Origin: Anaeromyxobacter dehalogenans 2CP-1
GTDB lineage: Bacteria > Myxococcota > Myxococcia > Myxococcales > Anaeromyxobacteraceae
DNA: 64,000 bases
Direction: 5' to 3'
Assembly: GCF_000022145.1 (NCBI RefSeq)
Contig: NC_011891.1
Coordinates: 1,748,001-1,812,000, forward strand
Shown here piece after piece: positions 28,717 through 39,079 of the stretch. Position 1 is the stretch's first letter. Each line of letters opens with the position of its first letter. Below the pieces are notes generated by a model. That model saw only the letters and a list, made by a program, of their open reading frames with translations. It had not been told where the DNA came from and ran no database searches. Made by a program: the position numbers and the translations under genes.

Positions 28717-29604
28717 GTGGGCGAAGCGCGTTCAGGGGAGGCGGTGTCGGACGTGGCGGCGGAGCTGGCGCGGCACCTGCGCTGGCTGGAGGCCGCCGGC
28801 GTGCGGGAGGTTCCCGTCCCGGTGCTGGCGGTGGAACCGCCGGCGCCGGCTGCGCATGCCCGGCAGGCCGGGCCAGCGGCCGAGCGCGGCGCCTCCGCCG
28901 GCCGGGCCACGGCGTCCCCCCCTCCTCCTGGTCAGCAGGCCCCACCTGCGGGACCCCGGGAGGCGCCCGCCCGCACGCCTGCGCCCGTGGCGCCCGCCCC
29001 GGTCGCCGGCGCCCACCGCATCGGGGAGAAGGGCTGCGGGAGCGCGGCGCTCGTCCAGGTCCGCGACGCGCTCGGCGACTGCCGCCGCTGCAAGCTCGCC
29101 GGCGGCCGCACCACGCTCGTGTTCGGGGTGGGGAACCCGCAGGCCGAGCTCGTGTTCGTGGGCGAGGGGCCGGGCGCGGACGAGGATCGCGAGGGCGAGC
29201 CGTTCGTCGGCAAGGCCGGCCAGCTCCTCACGAAGATGATCCAGGCGATGGGGTACCAGCGCGAGCAGGTGTACATCGCGAACGTGGTGAAGTGCCGCCC
29301 GCCCGGGAACCGCAACCCGGAGCCGGACGAGATCGAGGCCTGCGAGCCGTTCCTGCGCGCCCAGCTCGCCGCGATCCGGCCGCGCGTGGTCGTCGCGCTG
29401 GGCAAGTTCGCGGCGCAGACCCTCCTGCGGGACACGACCCCCATCACCCGGCTCCGGGGCCGCTGGCGCGAGTACGAGGGCATCCGCCTCATGCCGACGT
29501 TCCACCCCGCCTATCTCCTGCGCAGCCCCGAGGAGAAGAAGAAGGCATGGGAGGACCTGCAGCTCGTCATGAAGGAGCTGGGCCAGCCGCCGCCCGGGAG
29601 GTGA
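28717..29604 (+). CDS. udg: Uracil-DNA glycosylase, family 4 (Fe-S type)
   Basis: 295 residues from GTG 28717 (GAGGGG upstream; GTG 28744 is an alternative). Removes uracil from DNA in base excision repair. The catalytic domain begins near residue 105: [78 protein letters not shown] and the loop [12 protein letters not shown]. The spaced cysteines (CRRC, C in VVKC, C in EACE) are those of the 4Fe-4S family 4 enzymes. An Ala/Pro-rich disordered arm of about 100 residues precedes it, as in other GC-rich bacteria. Lies 2 bp before nfeD. Confidence 0.93.
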   Translation: MGEARSGEAVSDVAAELARHLRWLEAAGVREVPVPVLAVEPPAPAAHARQAGPAAERGASAGRATASPPPPGQQAPPAGPREAPARTPAPVAPAPVAGAHRIGEKGCGSAALVQVRDALGDCRRCKLAGGRTTLVFGVGNPQAELVFVGEGPGADEDREGEPFVGKAGQLLTKMIQAMGYQREQVYIANVVKCRPPGNRNPEPDEIEACEPFLRAQLAAIRPRVVVALGKFAAQTLLRDTTPITRLRGRWREYEGIRLMPTFHPAYLLRSPEEKKKAWEDLQLVMKELGQPPPGR

Positions 29605-29606
29605 GC

Positions 29607-31022
29607 ATGCGCCTCGGCGAGATCGCTCGCGCCACGAGATCCGCCGTTCCCCGCCGCGCCCGCGCCGCGCTGCCGCTGCTGTGCGCCGGGCTCCTCGCCG
29701 CCGGCGCCGCCGCGCGCGCCACCGGGGCCGCCGCGCCTCCGGCGTCCCCGGCCGCCAGGCCGGCGCGGGTCCTGTCCGCGACGGTGAAGGGGCCCATCAC
29801 CGGCGGCACCGTCGAGTACCTCGAGGCGGCCCTGGCGCGCGCCCGCACCGGCGCGTTCGCGGCGCTGGTGGTGACGCTCGACACGCCCGGCGGCCAGCTC
29901 GACGCGACGCGCGAGATCGTCCAGGCCATGCTCGCCACCGAGGTGCCGGTGATCGTGTGGGTCGGCCCGGCCGGCGCGCGGGCCGGCTCGGCCGGCGTGT
30001 TCCTCACGCTCGCGGCCGACGTGGCCGCGATGCACCCGACCTCCAACATCGGCGCGGCGCACCCGGTCACCGGCGCGGGCCGCGACGTGGCCGAGGAGGC
30101 CGGGAAGGACATGGCGAAGAAGGTGGAGAACGACACCGCCGCCTTCGCCCGCAGCGTCGCGGCCGCCCGCGGGCGGAACGCGGACTGGGCCGAGAAGGCG
30201 GTGCGCGAGAGCGTGTCGGTCACCGCCGAGGAGGCGCTCCGGCTGAAGGTGGCGGACCTGGTCGCGGCCGACCTCTCCGAGGTGCTCGCGAAGGCCGACG
30301 GGCGGAAGGTGGGCCAGGGGGCCTCGGCGCGCGCGCTCCGGGTGGCCGGCGCGGCGATCGAGCCGTACGAGCCGACGGTGCGGCAGCGGCTGCTCGGGTT
30401 CCTCGCCGACCCGAACGTCATGGCGATCCTGATGCTGGTGGGGATGCTCGGGATCGCGGTCGAGTTCTACCACCCCGGCATGATCTTCCCGGGCGCGGCG
30501 GGCGGCTTCTGCCTGTTCCTCGCGTTCCTCGCCATGCGGGTCATCCCGGTGAACGTGGGGGCGGTGATCCTGCTCCTCACCGGCGTGGGGCTGCTGGTGG
30601 CGGAGGCGTACGTCACCGCGCACGGGCTGGCGGGGCTGGCCGGCGCGGCGTGCCTGGTGCTCGGGACGCTGTTCTTCGTGAACACCTCCGCGCCGGGCGA
30701 CTGGTTCGACCCCGGCGCGCTGCGGCTGTCACCCTGGGTGATCTGGCCCACGCCGGCCGCCCTGGCGGTCCTGCTCGCGTTCATGGCCTGGAACATCGCG
30801 CGGGTGCGGCGCGCGCCCTTGCGCCTGGGTGCGCCCGGCCTGGTGGGCGCGGCCGGCGAGGCGCTCTCCGAGATCGGCCCGGCCGCGGGCGAGGCGTTCG
30901 TTCACGGTGAGTACTGGCAGGCCCGCAGCGCCGCGCCCATCCCGAGCGGCGCCGCGGTGCGGGTGGTGGCCGTGGAGGGGCTGACGGTCACGGTGGTGGC
31001 CGCCGCGCCCGGGAAGGGCTAG
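29607..31022 (+). CDS. nfeD: NfeD-family membrane serine protease (ClpP-like) with C-terminal OB domain
   Basis: 471 residues from ATG 29607. A signal/anchor sequence leads to a ClpP-like protease domain (VTLDTPGGQLDATREIVQAMLATEVPVIVWV). The nucleophile Ser is in GARAGSAGVF and the general-base Lys likely in EEAGKDMAKKVEND. About four membrane spans follow (IAILMLVGMLGIAVEFYHPGMIFPG and after), then a soluble OB-fold end (LVGAAGEALSEIGPAAGEAFVHGEYWQARS). This is the long NfeD1b form, which normally works with a stomatin/slipin partner, encoded 54 bp downstream. Proposed role: cleaving or organising membrane proteins in lipid microdomains. Confidence 0.9.
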   Translation: MRLGEIARATRSAVPRRARAALPLLCAGLLAAGAAARATGAAAPPASPAARPARVLSATVKGPITGGTVEYLEAALARARTGAFAALVVTLDTPGGQLDATREIVQAMLATEVPVIVWVGPAGARAGSAGVFLTLAADVAAMHPTSNIGAAHPVTGAGRDVAEEAGKDMAKKVENDTAAFARSVAAARGRNADWAEKAVRESVSVTAEEALRLKVADLVAADLSEVLAKADGRKVGQGASARALRVAGAAIEPYEPTVRQRLLGFLADPNVMAILMLVGMLGIAVEFYHPGMIFPGAAGGFCLFLAFLAMRVIPVNVGAVILLLTGVGLLVAEAYVTAHGLAGLAGAACLVLGTLFFVNTSAPGDWFDPGALRLSPWVIWPTPAALAVLLAFMAWNIARVRRAPLRLGAPGLVGAAGEALSEIGPAAGEAFVHGEYWQARSAAPIPSGAAVRVVAVEGLTVTVVAAAPGKG

Positions 31023-31076
31023 AACGGAGCGCACGCGCGCCGCTCACCCGGGGTGACGCCGCGCAGGGAGGAAAGC

Positions 31077-31856
31077 ATGCCGCTCCTCGGAGTCGCCGTC
31101 CCCGTCGCGCTGGTGGTCATCTGGTTCCTGTCCGGCGTCCGGATCGTGAACGAGTACGAGCAGGGCGTGGTGCTGCGGCTGGGGCGCTTCGCCGGGATCC
31201 GCACCGCGGGCCTGAAGTGGATCGTCCCGTTCATCGACCGGATGATCATCATCGACATGCGCATCACGGCCGAGCAGGTGCCGCCGCAGGACGTGATCAC
31301 GCGCGACAACGTGTCGGTGAAGGTGAACGCGGTCATCTACTTCCGCGTGCTGCAGGCCGACCGGGCGTTCCTCCAGGTCACCGACTTCCTGTTCGCCACC
31401 AGCCAGTTCGCGCAGACCACGCTGCGCTCGGTGCTCGGCCAGGTGGAGCTCGACGACCTGCTCAGCCAGCGCGACAAGATCAACCGGCAGCTCCAGGAGA
31501 TCATCGACCGGCACACCGAGCCCTGGGGCGTGAAGGTGACCGCGGTGGAGGTCAAGCAGGTGGACCTCCCCGACGAGATGCGCCGCGCCATGGCCAAGCA
31601 GGCCGAGGCGGAGCGCGAGCGGCGGTCGAAGGTCATCGCGGCCGAGGGCGAGTACCAGGCCGCGGAGAAGCTGGGCCAGGCGGCCGACGTCATCGCCCGC
31701 TCGCCGGGGGCGCTGCAGCTCCGCTACCTCCAGACGCTGGTCGAGATCTCCGCCGAGAAGAACTCGACCATCGTGTTCCCGCTCCCCCTCGACATCGTGA
31801 AGCCGTTCATGGACGCCGCCGCCCGCCTCCCCGGAGGGCCCAGGACGGAGGGGTGA
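31077..31856 (+). CDS. Slipin / stomatin-like SPFH-domain protein
   Basis: 259 residues from ATG 31077 with GGAGGA 5 nt upstream; the in-frame codons before it are not needed. One N-terminal membrane hairpin ([22 protein letters not shown]) leads to the SPFH domain ([30 protein letters not shown]...[24 protein letters not shown]). A helical oligomerisation region ([32 protein letters not shown]) follows. Slipins form ring-like membrane scaffolds and pair with the NfeD protease, its upstream neighbour. Gene order and spacing support one operon: udg, nfeD, slipin. Confidence 0.94.
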   Translation: MPLLGVAVPVALVVIWFLSGVRIVNEYEQGVVLRLGRFAGIRTAGLKWIVPFIDRMIIIDMRITAEQVPPQDVITRDNVSVKVNAVIYFRVLQADRAFLQVTDFLFATSQFAQTTLRSVLGQVELDDLLSQRDKINRQLQEIIDRHTEPWGVKVTAVEVKQVDLPDEMRRAMAKQAEAERERRSKVIAAEGEYQAAEKLGQAADVIARSPGALQLRYLQTLVEISAEKNSTIVFPLPLDIVKPFMDAAARLPGGPRTEG

Positions 31857-31979
31857 AATAGGCGCGCGCGGCGCGCGTATGGGCCAGGGTCCGCTCTGGG
31901 GAGAGAGGACCCGGTGCGGGGAGCGCGGCGGCGACGTCGCGCTCCCCCGCGCCTCGCACCTGCCGTCGGAGGACTCCGC

Positions 31980-32675
31980 ATGCGCCTCGCCGTCGCCGCC
32001 GCCCTCGCTGCCCTGACCGCCCCCCTCTCCGCCGTCGCCGTGGACGGCGACGGGCACGTGGTGCACCAGCGCCGGGAGGTCCCGGCCTTCCAGTCCATCC
32101 AGCTCGCCGGCTCGCTCGACCTCGAGGTGAAGGTCGGGCCGGCCCGGTCGGTCGTGGTCGTGGCCGACGAGAACCTGCAGCCGGAGATCGTCACCGAGGT
32201 CCGGGGTGGCACGCTCACCATCCGCAACGAGCGCGACCTCCGCTCGTACCGCGGGCCGCGCGTCGAGGTCACCGTCCCCGCGCTCGAGCGGCTCGCGCTC
32301 GCCGGCTCCGGCAACGCCTCGGTCGACGGCGCGCGCGGCGACCAGGTGCTCTCCCTGAGCGGCTCCGGCCACCTGCGCTGGACCGGCACCGCCGGGAAGC
32401 TCCGGGTGGAGCTCGCCGGCTCCGGCTCCGCGGAGCTGGACGGGCGCGCCGATCGGCTGGAGGCCGCGGTGAAGGGCTCGGGCGAGATCCTGGGCCGCCG
32501 GCTCGCGGCCCACGACGCGGCGGTGCAGATCTCCGGCTCGGGCGACGCCGAGGTGACCCTGGCCGGCGGCGCGCTCCGCGCGTCGGTCGCCGGCTCCGGC
32601 GACGTGCGCTGGTGGGGCGAGGGCCGGGTGGAGCAGGCCGCCGTGGCCGGCTCCGGGCGCATCACCCGCGGGTGA
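31980..32675 (+). CDS. Exported GIN-domain (DUF2807) protein
   Basis: 231 residues from ATG 31980 with GGAGG 5-9 nt upstream. A signal peptide (MRLAVAAALAALTAPLSAVAV) precedes a beta-helical head-GIN domain. Recurrent turns read LAGSGNASV, LSGSGHLRW, LAGSGSAELDG, VKGSGEILG, ISGSGDAEV, VAGSGDVRW and VAGSGRI, at regular spacing of about 20 residues, which is the mark of this auto-transporter-adhesin-like fold. Probably periplasmic or outer-membrane associated. No enzyme activity is expected. Function unknown. It faces the isoaspartyl peptidase gene. Confidence 0.85.
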   Translation: MRLAVAAALAALTAPLSAVAVDGDGHVVHQRREVPAFQSIQLAGSLDLEVKVGPARSVVVVADENLQPEIVTEVRGGTLTIRNERDLRSYRGPRVEVTVPALERLALAGSGNASVDGARGDQVLSLSGSGHLRWTGTAGKLRVELAGSGSAELDGRADRLEAAVKGSGEILGRRLAAHDAAVQISGSGDAEVTLAGGALRASVAGSGDVRWWGEGRVEQAAVAGSGRITRG

Positions 32676-32692
32676 GCTCCGGGCCCGCGCGG

Positions 32693-33595
32693 CTACAGGG
32701 CGGCGTGCACCACCCCATCCCGCCCGATCCAGGCCCGGCTCATGGCCTCGGTGCAGAACGCGAACCCCGGGTCGCCCGCCGGGCCGACCAGGATCAGGCC
32801 GCCCTCGCCCTGCACGCGCGCGGCGAGCATCCGCACCGCCTCGCGGGCCGCCTCCGCCGGCGTGGCGCCCGCGGCCACCCGGTCGGCCGCGTACCGCGCC
32901 AGGGTCACCTGGATGACGCGCTCGCCGTGGCCGGTGCAGGAGACCGCCGCCGAGGCGTCGTCCGCGTAGGTGCCGGCCCCGATGATGGGCGTGTCGCCCA
33001 CGCGGCCGGCGCGCTTCAGCATCATCCCGCCGGTGGACGTGGCGGCGGCGAGGTGGCCCCGCGCGTCGCGCGCGGCGGCGCCGACCGTGCCGTGCCCCGG
33101 CCTCGACCGCGCCGCGTCGCGCTCCGCCTCGAAGCGGACCCGCTGCGCGGGCGTGACGAGCGCCGCGGGGTCGCAGGGCGGGATGCCCACCTCGCGGGCG
33201 AACGACGACGCGCCCTCGCCGGCGAGCAGCACGTGCGGCGAGCGCTCCATCACCGCCCGGGCGAGCGAGACCGGGTTCGCCACGTCGCGCACCGCCGCCA
33301 CCGCCCCGCAGCGGAGCGTGGCGCCGTCCATGATCGAGGCGTCGAGCTCGACCGTCCCGTCGGCGGTGAGCGCGGCGCCCCGGCCCGCGTTGAACAGCGG
33401 GTCGTCCTCCAGCACCCGCACCGCGGCCTCCACCGCGTCGAGCGCGGCGCCGCCCCGGGAGAGGATCTGCCAGCCGGCCGCGCAGGCGCGGCGGAGCCCC
33501 TCGAGCCGCGGCGCGTCGGTCCCGCGGTCGGGGCTGGGCTGCCCCGCGCCGCCGTGGACCACGAGGACCGGTGTGACCGTGGGTGATGGCGTCAT
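32693..33595 (-). CDS. iaaA: Isoaspartyl peptidase / L-asparaginase (Ntn hydrolase, plant type)
   Basis: 300 residues from ATG 33595. Made as a precursor that cleaves itself before the nucleophile Thr, seen here in GHGTVGAAARDARGHLAAATSTGG at about residue 167. Other signatures: VVHGGAG at the N-terminus, DDPLFNAGRGAALTADGTVELDASIMDG, and the substrate loop RVGDTPIIGAGTYAD. Hydrolyses beta-aspartyl dipeptides or asparagine in damaged-protein turnover. No signal peptide. It has its own promoter (33603-33632) with the -10 just 7 nt upstream, so probably a leaderless message. Confidence 0.93.
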   Translation of the reverse strand: MTPSPTVTPVLVVHGGAGQPSPDRGTDAPRLEGLRRACAAGWQILSRGGAALDAVEAAVRVLEDDPLFNAGRGAALTADGTVELDASIMDGATLRCGAVAAVRDVANPVSLARAVMERSPHVLLAGEGASSFAREVGIPPCDPAALVTPAQRVRFEAERDAARSRPGHGTVGAAARDARGHLAAATSTGGMMLKRAGRVGDTPIIGAGTYADDASAAVSCTGHGERVIQVTLARYAADRVAAGATPAEAAREAVRMLAARVQGEGGLILVGPAGDPGFAFCTEAMSRAWIGRDGVVHAAL

Positions 33596-33602
33596 GGGCT
33601 GG

Positions 33603-33632
33603 AGCGTAGCGGCGGGCCCGCCGCGGGGGCAA
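33603..33632 (-). promoter_or_regulatory. Promoter of the isoaspartyl peptidase gene
   Basis: Minus strand: TTGCCC (33632-33627), 18-nt spacer, TACGCT (33608-33603), then 7 nt to ATG 33595 without a Shine-Dalgarno. Confidence 0.5.
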
Positions 33633-33758
33633 GGCGGCGCGCGGCGCGGGGGAGGCGCGCGGACGCGCCCCGGGGCGCGCTGCCCGACACGCAGATCCCG
33701 CCCACCGCCGCAACGAACCGTACGGGGCGCGGCGCCGGCGACGGGCTCCGACGATTGG

Positions 33759-33788
33759 TTGACGAGCGGGGAAACGCCTTCCTATCTT
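33759..33788 (+). promoter_or_regulatory. Promoter of the thiolase / CoA-transferase operon
   Basis: TTGACG (33759-33764), 18-nt spacer, TATCTT (33783-33788). Gives a leader of about 44 nt to the thiolase ATG, with an AGAGG ribosome site. Confidence 0.7.
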
Positions 33789-33838
33789 CGGGGCGCTGCC
33801 CGAGGTCCCTTGGGCGGGTCCCTCACCCAGAGGTCACC

Positions 33839-35020
33839 ATGACCGGACGCGAAGTGGTCATCGTCGGGGCGGCGCGCACGCCCATCGGCTCGTTCCTCGG
33901 CTCGCTCGCCTCCGTCACCGCGCCGCGCCTCGGCGCGGTCGCGATCCGCGCCGCGCTCGCGCGCGCCGGGGTGGAGCCCTCGACCGTGGACGAGGTGGTG
34001 ATGGGCAACGTCCTCCAGGCGGGCGAGGGGCAGGCGCCGGCCCGGCAGGCGGCGATCTACGCGGGCCTCCCGGAAAAGACCCCCGCCTGGACGCTCAACA
34101 AGGTGTGCGGCTCCGGCCTGAAGGCGGTGATCTCCGCCGCGCAGGCGATCGCCCTCGGCGACGCCGACGTGGTGGTGGCGGGCGGCATGGAGTCGATGTC
34201 CAACGTGCCGTACTACGATCGGTCCGCGCGGACCGGCGCGCGGATGGGCAACGTGGAGCTGGTGGACGGGATGATCCACGACGGCCTCTGGGACGTGTAC
34301 GGGCAGCAGCACATGGGCATGTGCGCCGAGCACTGCGCCGCCACGCAGGGGATCTCGCGCGCCGCGCAGGACGAGTACGCGATCGAGTCCACCCGCCGCG
34401 CGGTCGAGGCGTGGAAGGCGGGGGCGTTCAAGGCCGAGATCGTCCCGGTGGAGATCGAGGGCAAGAAGGGCGAGAAGACGGTCGTGGCCGAGGACGACGG
34501 CCCGAAGGGCGCGCGGCCGGAGAAGATCCCGACGCTCCGGCCGTCCTTCAAGAAGGACGGCACCGTCACCGCCGGCAGCTCCTCGTCCATCAACGACGGG
34601 GCGGCCGCGCTGGTGCTCGCGAGCGCCGAGCGCGCCGCGCGCGACGGGCTGCCGGTGCTCGGGCGCCTGCGCGCCTGGGGCGGCGCCGCGCGCGCCCCGG
34701 TGGAGTTCACCATCGCCCCGGCCGACGCGATCCGGACCACGCTGGCGAAGGCGCGGCTCCAGGTCTCGGACGTGGACCTCTGGGAGATCAACGAGGCGTT
34801 CGCGGTGGTGTCGATCGCCAACAACGCGCTGCTCGGCCTCGACCCGCGCAAGGTGAACGTGCGCGGCGGCGCGGTGGTGCTGGGCCACCCCATCGGCGCC
34901 TCCGGCGCGCGCATCCTGGTGACGCTGCTCCAGGCCATGAAGGACCTCGATCGCCGGCGCGGCCTGGCGTCGCTCTGCATCGGCGGCGGCGAGGCCGTCG
35001 CGCTCGTGGTGGAGCGGTAG
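33839..35020 (+). CDS. atoB: Acetyl-CoA acetyltransferase (thiolase II)
   Basis: 393 residues from ATG 33839. Condenses two acetyl-CoA to acetoacetyl-CoA, or the reverse. Catalytic Cys90 lies in [11 protein letters not shown], His in [10 protein letters not shown] and the second Cys in [14 protein letters not shown]. Also [12 protein letters not shown] and NEAFAV. Length is the family norm. First gene of an operon with both subunits of a 3-oxoacid CoA-transferase (8 and 14 bp gaps), which together interconvert acetoacetate, acetoacetyl-CoA and acetyl-CoA. This suggests use of ketone bodies or short acids as carbon source, or polymer turnover. Confidence 0.96.
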   Translation: MTGREVVIVGAARTPIGSFLGSLASVTAPRLGAVAIRAALARAGVEPSTVDEVVMGNVLQAGEGQAPARQAAIYAGLPEKTPAWTLNKVCGSGLKAVISAAQAIALGDADVVVAGGMESMSNVPYYDRSARTGARMGNVELVDGMIHDGLWDVYGQQHMGMCAEHCAATQGISRAAQDEYAIESTRRAVEAWKAGAFKAEIVPVEIEGKKGEKTVVAEDDGPKGARPEKIPTLRPSFKKDGTVTAGSSSSINDGAAALVLASAERAARDGLPVLGRLRAWGGAARAPVEFTIAPADAIRTTLAKARLQVSDVDLWEINEAFAVVSIANNALLGLDPRKVNVRGGAVVLGHPIGASGARILVTLLQAMKDLDRRRGLASLCIGGGEAVALVVER

Positions 35021-35028
35021 GAGGGCGG

Positions 35029-35730
35029 ATGAACAAGCTGGTCGAGTCGGCCGACGCCGCGGTCGCGGACGTGAAGGACGGGGCCACCATCATGGTGGGC
35101 GGGTTCGGCCTGTGCGGGAACCCGGAGAACCTCATCCTCGCGCTCCACCGCAAGGGCGTGCGCGACCTCGTGCTCGTCTCGAACAACTGCGGCACGACCG
35201 AGCTCGGGCTGGGCGTGCTGCTGAAGGCGCGGCAGATCCGCAAGATCGTCGCGTCGTACGTGGGCGAGAACAAGGAGTTCGAGCGGCAGTTCCTCTCCGG
35301 CGAGCTGGAGGTGGAGCTGGTGCCGCAGGGCACGCTCGCCGAGCGCATCCGCGCCGGCGGCGCCGGCATCGGCGGCTTCTACACCGCCACGGGCGTCGGC
35401 ACGCAGGTGGCGGAGGGCAAGGAGACGCGGCTGCTCTCCGGCCGCGAGTACCTGCTGGAGTTGCCGCTCAAGGCCGACTTCGCGTTCCTGAAGGCCTGGA
35501 AGGCCGACACCTGGGGCAACCTCGTGTACCGGAAGACCACCCGCAACTTCCAGCCGATGATGGCCGCCGCGGCGGCGGTCACGGTGGCGGAGGCGGAGGA
35601 GGTGGTCGAGCCGGGCGCGCTCGACCCGGACCGGATCCACACGCCCAGCATCTACGTGAGGCGGGTGGTCCGCGGGGAGCGGTACGAGAAGTGGATCGAG
35701 CGGCGGACGATCCGTCCGGCGACGGCGTAG
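35029..35730 (+). CDS. scoA: 3-oxoacid (succinyl-CoA/acetoacetate) CoA-transferase subunit A
   Basis: 233 residues from ATG 35029, 8 bp after the thiolase, with a GGAGGG ribosome site. Typical signatures: [20 protein letters not shown] near the N-terminus, [35 protein letters not shown] and [21 protein letters not shown]. Forms the active enzyme with subunit B just downstream and moves CoA from succinyl-CoA or another donor to acetoacetate. Donor specificity (succinyl- or acetyl-CoA; SCOT or AtoDA) cannot be told from sequence by eye. Confidence 0.96.
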   Translation: MNKLVESADAAVADVKDGATIMVGGFGLCGNPENLILALHRKGVRDLVLVSNNCGTTELGLGVLLKARQIRKIVASYVGENKEFERQFLSGELEVELVPQGTLAERIRAGGAGIGGFYTATGVGTQVAEGKETRLLSGREYLLELPLKADFAFLKAWKADTWGNLVYRKTTRNFQPMMAAAAAVTVAEAEEVVEPGALDPDRIHTPSIYVRRVVRGERYEKWIERRTIRPATA

Positions 35731-35744
35731 GGAGGATCGGAACG

Positions 35745-36401
<657 letters not shown>

Positions 36402-36438
36402 GCGCCGCCGCCCCGGGCGCGGGGCGGGGAGGGCACCC

Positions 36439-37230
36439 GTGGCCGGTCCCCTGTTCACGCTCACCACCGACTTCGGCGCCGGCTCGGGGTTCCCGGCGCA
36501 GATGAAGGCGGTGCTGCTCGTCGCGTTCCCGGACGCCCGCCTGGTGGACGTGTCCCACGAGGTGCCCGCGTTCGACGTCCTCGCCGGCGCGCTCATGCTC
36601 GAGGCCTGCCTGCCCTGGTTCCCCCGGGAGGCCGTCCACCTCGCCGTGGTGGACCCGGGGGTCGGCACCGCCCGCCGCGCGCTGTGCGTCGTGGATCCCG
36701 AGGGTCGGCGGCTGCTCGGGCCCGACAACGGGCTGCTCACGCCCTTCCTCGGCCAGGGGGCGCGCGCCTGGGCGCTCGCGACGGGCGGCGTCCTGGCGGC
36801 GCCGCGCACCGCCACCTTCCACGGCCGCGACCTGTTCGCCCCGGCGGCCATCTACCTCGCCCGCGGCGGGACGCCCGCCGCGCTCGGCCGGGAGGCGGCG
36901 GATCCGGTGCGGCTGGAGTGGCCGGCGGCCGAGGTGGCCGGCGGCGAGCTGCGCGGGGTGGCGCTGGCGGCCGACCGGTTCGGCAACGTGGTCACCTCGA
37001 TCCGCGCGGCCGACCTGGGCGGCGCGGCGGTGGGCGCCGCGTTCGCGGGCGACCAGCCGGCGCGCTGGGTCCGGACGTTCGGGGAGGGGGCACCGGGCGA
37101 GCTGGTCGCGCTGGTGGGGAGCGGGGGCCGGGTGGAGCTGGCCATCCGCGAGGGGAGCGCGGCCGCGCGGCTGGGTGACGCCCGCGGGCTCACGATCCGC
37201 CTCGTTCTTGGCCCCGCCGTGAGCCCCTGA
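36439..37230 (+). CDS. S-adenosyl-L-methionine hydroxide adenosyltransferase (DUF62 / SAM hydrolase)
   Basis: 263 residues from GTG 36439. The family signatures are TLTTDFGAGSGFPAQMKAVL, VDVSHEVPAFDVLAGALML, HLAVVDPGVGTARRAL, LLGPDNGLL, FHGRDLFAPAA and a C-terminal barrel with DRFGNVVTSI. Close to the chlorinase/fluorinase fold, but non-halogenating members hydrolyse SAM to adenosine and methionine using an Asp-Arg-His set. Cytoplasmic. Physiological role in most bacteria is unclear; it may limit SAM levels. Downstream lies a PilZ gene with its own promoter. Confidence 0.9.
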   Translation: MAGPLFTLTTDFGAGSGFPAQMKAVLLVAFPDARLVDVSHEVPAFDVLAGALMLEACLPWFPREAVHLAVVDPGVGTARRALCVVDPEGRRLLGPDNGLLTPFLGQGARAWALATGGVLAAPRTATFHGRDLFAPAAIYLARGGTPAALGREAADPVRLEWPAAEVAGGELRGVALAADRFGNVVTSIRAADLGGAAVGAAFAGDQPARWVRTFGEGAPGELVALVGSGGRVELAIREGSAAARLGDARGLTIRLVLGPAVSP

Positions 37231-37236
37231 TACAGT
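37208..37236 (+). promoter_or_regulatory. Promoter of the PilZ gene
   Basis: TTGGCC (37208-37213), 17-nt spacer, TACAGT (37231-37236), overlapping the end of the upstream gene. The ATG follows after 8 nt with no ribosome site. Confidence 0.5.
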
Positions 37237-37244
37237 TTTCGCGG

Positions 37245-37601
37245 ATGACGCCGTCCGGAACGAAGCGGCGCTCCGCGCGCCTCCACCACGAGATCCCCGT
37301 TGCCTACCGGACGGTGGGCGCCTTCCTCAGCGACTGGGCCACCGACATCAGCCAGGGCGGGCTGTTCATCAACACGCGCAGCCCGCTGCCGGTCGGCACC
37401 TCGGTGAAGATCCTCATACAGCTCCCGGGCGCGTCGTTCCCGTACCACCTGGAAGGCCGCGTCACCCGGGTCAGCCCGTTCGGCAACCCCGTGAACGTGG
37501 TGCCGGGCATGGGCATCGAGTTCACCGGCGTCGACGAGCCGCGGCGGCGCGAGCTGGAGGCGTTCGTCTCGCGGCTGCGCCGCGACCTCGACGAGACCTG
37601 A
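37245..37601 (+). CDS. Single-domain PilZ protein (cyclic di-GMP receptor)
   Basis: 118 residues from ATG 37245. The c-di-GMP binding motifs are visible: the N-terminal basic RxxxR-like KRRSARLHHE and the strand DISQGGLFINTRSP (D/NxSxxG type). The rest is the usual six-stranded barrel (PVGTSVKILIQLPGASFPYHLEGRVTRV...GMGIEFTG). It has no output domain, so it must act by binding another protein. The TIGR-type layout (PilZ with GMGIEF near the end) is abundant in myxobacteria and linked to motility or polysaccharide control. Possible source of the signal: the GGDEF protein at 3094. Confidence 0.92.
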   Translation: MTPSGTKRRSARLHHEIPVAYRTVGAFLSDWATDISQGGLFINTRSPLPVGTSVKILIQLPGASFPYHLEGRVTRVSPFGNPVNVVPGMGIEFTGVDEPRRRELEAFVSRLRRDLDET

Positions 37602-37656
37602 GCCCGGCCGGCGCCCGCCGGCTGAAGTTCGCGCCGGGGCGTGTTATCCCCGGCGC

Positions 37657-38973
37657 GTGCGCATCCCGCTGACCATCGAGGCGCTCGCCCCCGGCGGCGA
37701 GGGGGTGGGCCGCCACGGCGAGCTGACCGCGTTCGTGCCCTGGACCGCGCCCGGCGACCGGGTGCTCGCCGACGTCCCGCCGCCGCGCCCGGGGGCGGCC
37801 ACCGCGCACGGTGCGCTCGTCGAGCTCACCGCGCCCGGCGAGGCCCGGGTGGCCGCGCCCTGCCGCCACTTCGGCCCGGGCCCGTCGCCGGACGCCGCCT
37901 GCGGCGGCTGCGAGTGGCTCCACGTCGCGTACCCGGCGCAGCTCGCCGCGAAGGAACGGTCGCTCCACGAGGCGCTGCGGCGGATCGGCAAGCTCGAGCC
38001 GGGCAGCTACCCGGCGCGGCCCATCGTCCCCTCGCCCTCGCCCCTGCGCTACCGCGCCCGCGCCAAGTTCCACCACGACCGCGCCGCCGGCCGGCTGGTG
38101 TTCTTCCGCCGGCGCTCCCACGAGCCGGTCCGGCTGCGGGAGTGCCACCTGCTCTCGCCCGGGCTCGACGCGCTGCGCGAGGCGGTCGGGCCGGCGCTCG
38201 CCGCGGCGAGGCTGTCGCCGCGCGAGGTGGCGCTGGAGTGGTCGGACGCCGCGGGGCGGGGCGCGGCGTGGCTGCTCCTGCCGGAGGTGACCGCGCCGGT
38301 GCGCGCCCGCGCCGAGGCGCTCCTCCGGGACGTGCCCTCGCTCCAGGGCCTCGTGCTCCAGGCCGAGGGCGGGCAGCCGGTGACCGCCGGCGACCCGGTG
38401 CTGCGGCACGCGCGCGCGCCCGGCCGGCCGGAGGCGGGGACGCAGCGCTCGCGGCCGGACGTGTTCCAGCAGGCGAACCGCGGCGCGAACGCGCGGCTGG
38501 TGGAGACCGCGCTCGAGCTGCTCGCGCCCGCGGGCGAGGACGTCCTCGAGCTGCACTGCGGCGCGGGGAACTTCACCGGGCCGCTCTCGGAGCAGGCCCG
38601 GAGCGTCTCCGCGGTGGAGGTGCAGGGGCCGGCGCTCGACCTGGCCCGCGCCGACCTGGGCGGGCGGAACGTGCGCTTCTTCGCGGGCGACGCGCTGGCG
38701 CTGGCGCGCGCCTTCGGCCGCGAGGCCGGCCCCGGGGCGCGGCGCTTCGGCGCGGCGCTGCTCGATCCGCCGCGCGAGGGGGCGCGGGGGATCGGGCCCG
38801 CGCTCCGCGACCTGGGCGTCCCGCGGGCCGTCTACGTCTCCTGCGACCCGGCCACGTTCGCGCGCGACCTGCGCGCCTGCGTGGAGGCCGGCTATCGGGT
38901 CGCGGCGGTGGTCCCGGTGGACATGTTCCCGCAGACGCACCACGTGGAGGGGGTGGCGCTGCTCGAGCGGTAG
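37657..38973 (+). CDS. 23S rRNA/tRNA (uracil-5-)-methyltransferase, RumA/TrmA family
   Basis: 438 residues from GTG 37657. An N-terminal TRAM-like barrel (IEALAPGGEGVGRHGELTAFVPWTAPGD) precedes an Fe-S cysteine set (CRHFG...CGGCEWLH...CHLL). The SAM domain has VLELHCGAGNFTGPLS and LLDPPREGARG. The nucleophile Cys is in VSCDPATFARDL, and DMFPQTHHVE ends the active site. It methylates uracil at C5 in rRNA or tRNA (RlmD, RlmC or TrmA activity); the Fe-S cluster favours an RlmD-type enzyme. A TTATCC -10 ends 7 nt before the GTG, again suggesting a leaderless mRNA. Confidence 0.9.
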   Translation: MRIPLTIEALAPGGEGVGRHGELTAFVPWTAPGDRVLADVPPPRPGAATAHGALVELTAPGEARVAAPCRHFGPGPSPDAACGGCEWLHVAYPAQLAAKERSLHEALRRIGKLEPGSYPARPIVPSPSPLRYRARAKFHHDRAAGRLVFFRRRSHEPVRLRECHLLSPGLDALREAVGPALAAARLSPREVALEWSDAAGRGAAWLLLPEVTAPVRARAEALLRDVPSLQGLVLQAEGGQPVTAGDPVLRHARAPGRPEAGTQRSRPDVFQQANRGANARLVETALELLAPAGEDVLELHCGAGNFTGPLSEQARSVSAVEVQGPALDLARADLGGRNVRFFAGDALALARAFGREAGPGARRFGAALLDPPREGARGIGPALRDLGVPRAVYVSCDPATFARDLRACVEAGYRVAAVVPVDMFPQTHHVEGVALLER

Positions 38974-39079
38974 CGCGCCGGTTGGGGGCGAGGCGGGGGG
39001 CCGCGCCCACCCACGGCTCCCGCCGTGACACGCTGGTGACACGCCCGGGGCACGCTCCCACCGGCCACCGGCCAGCCCC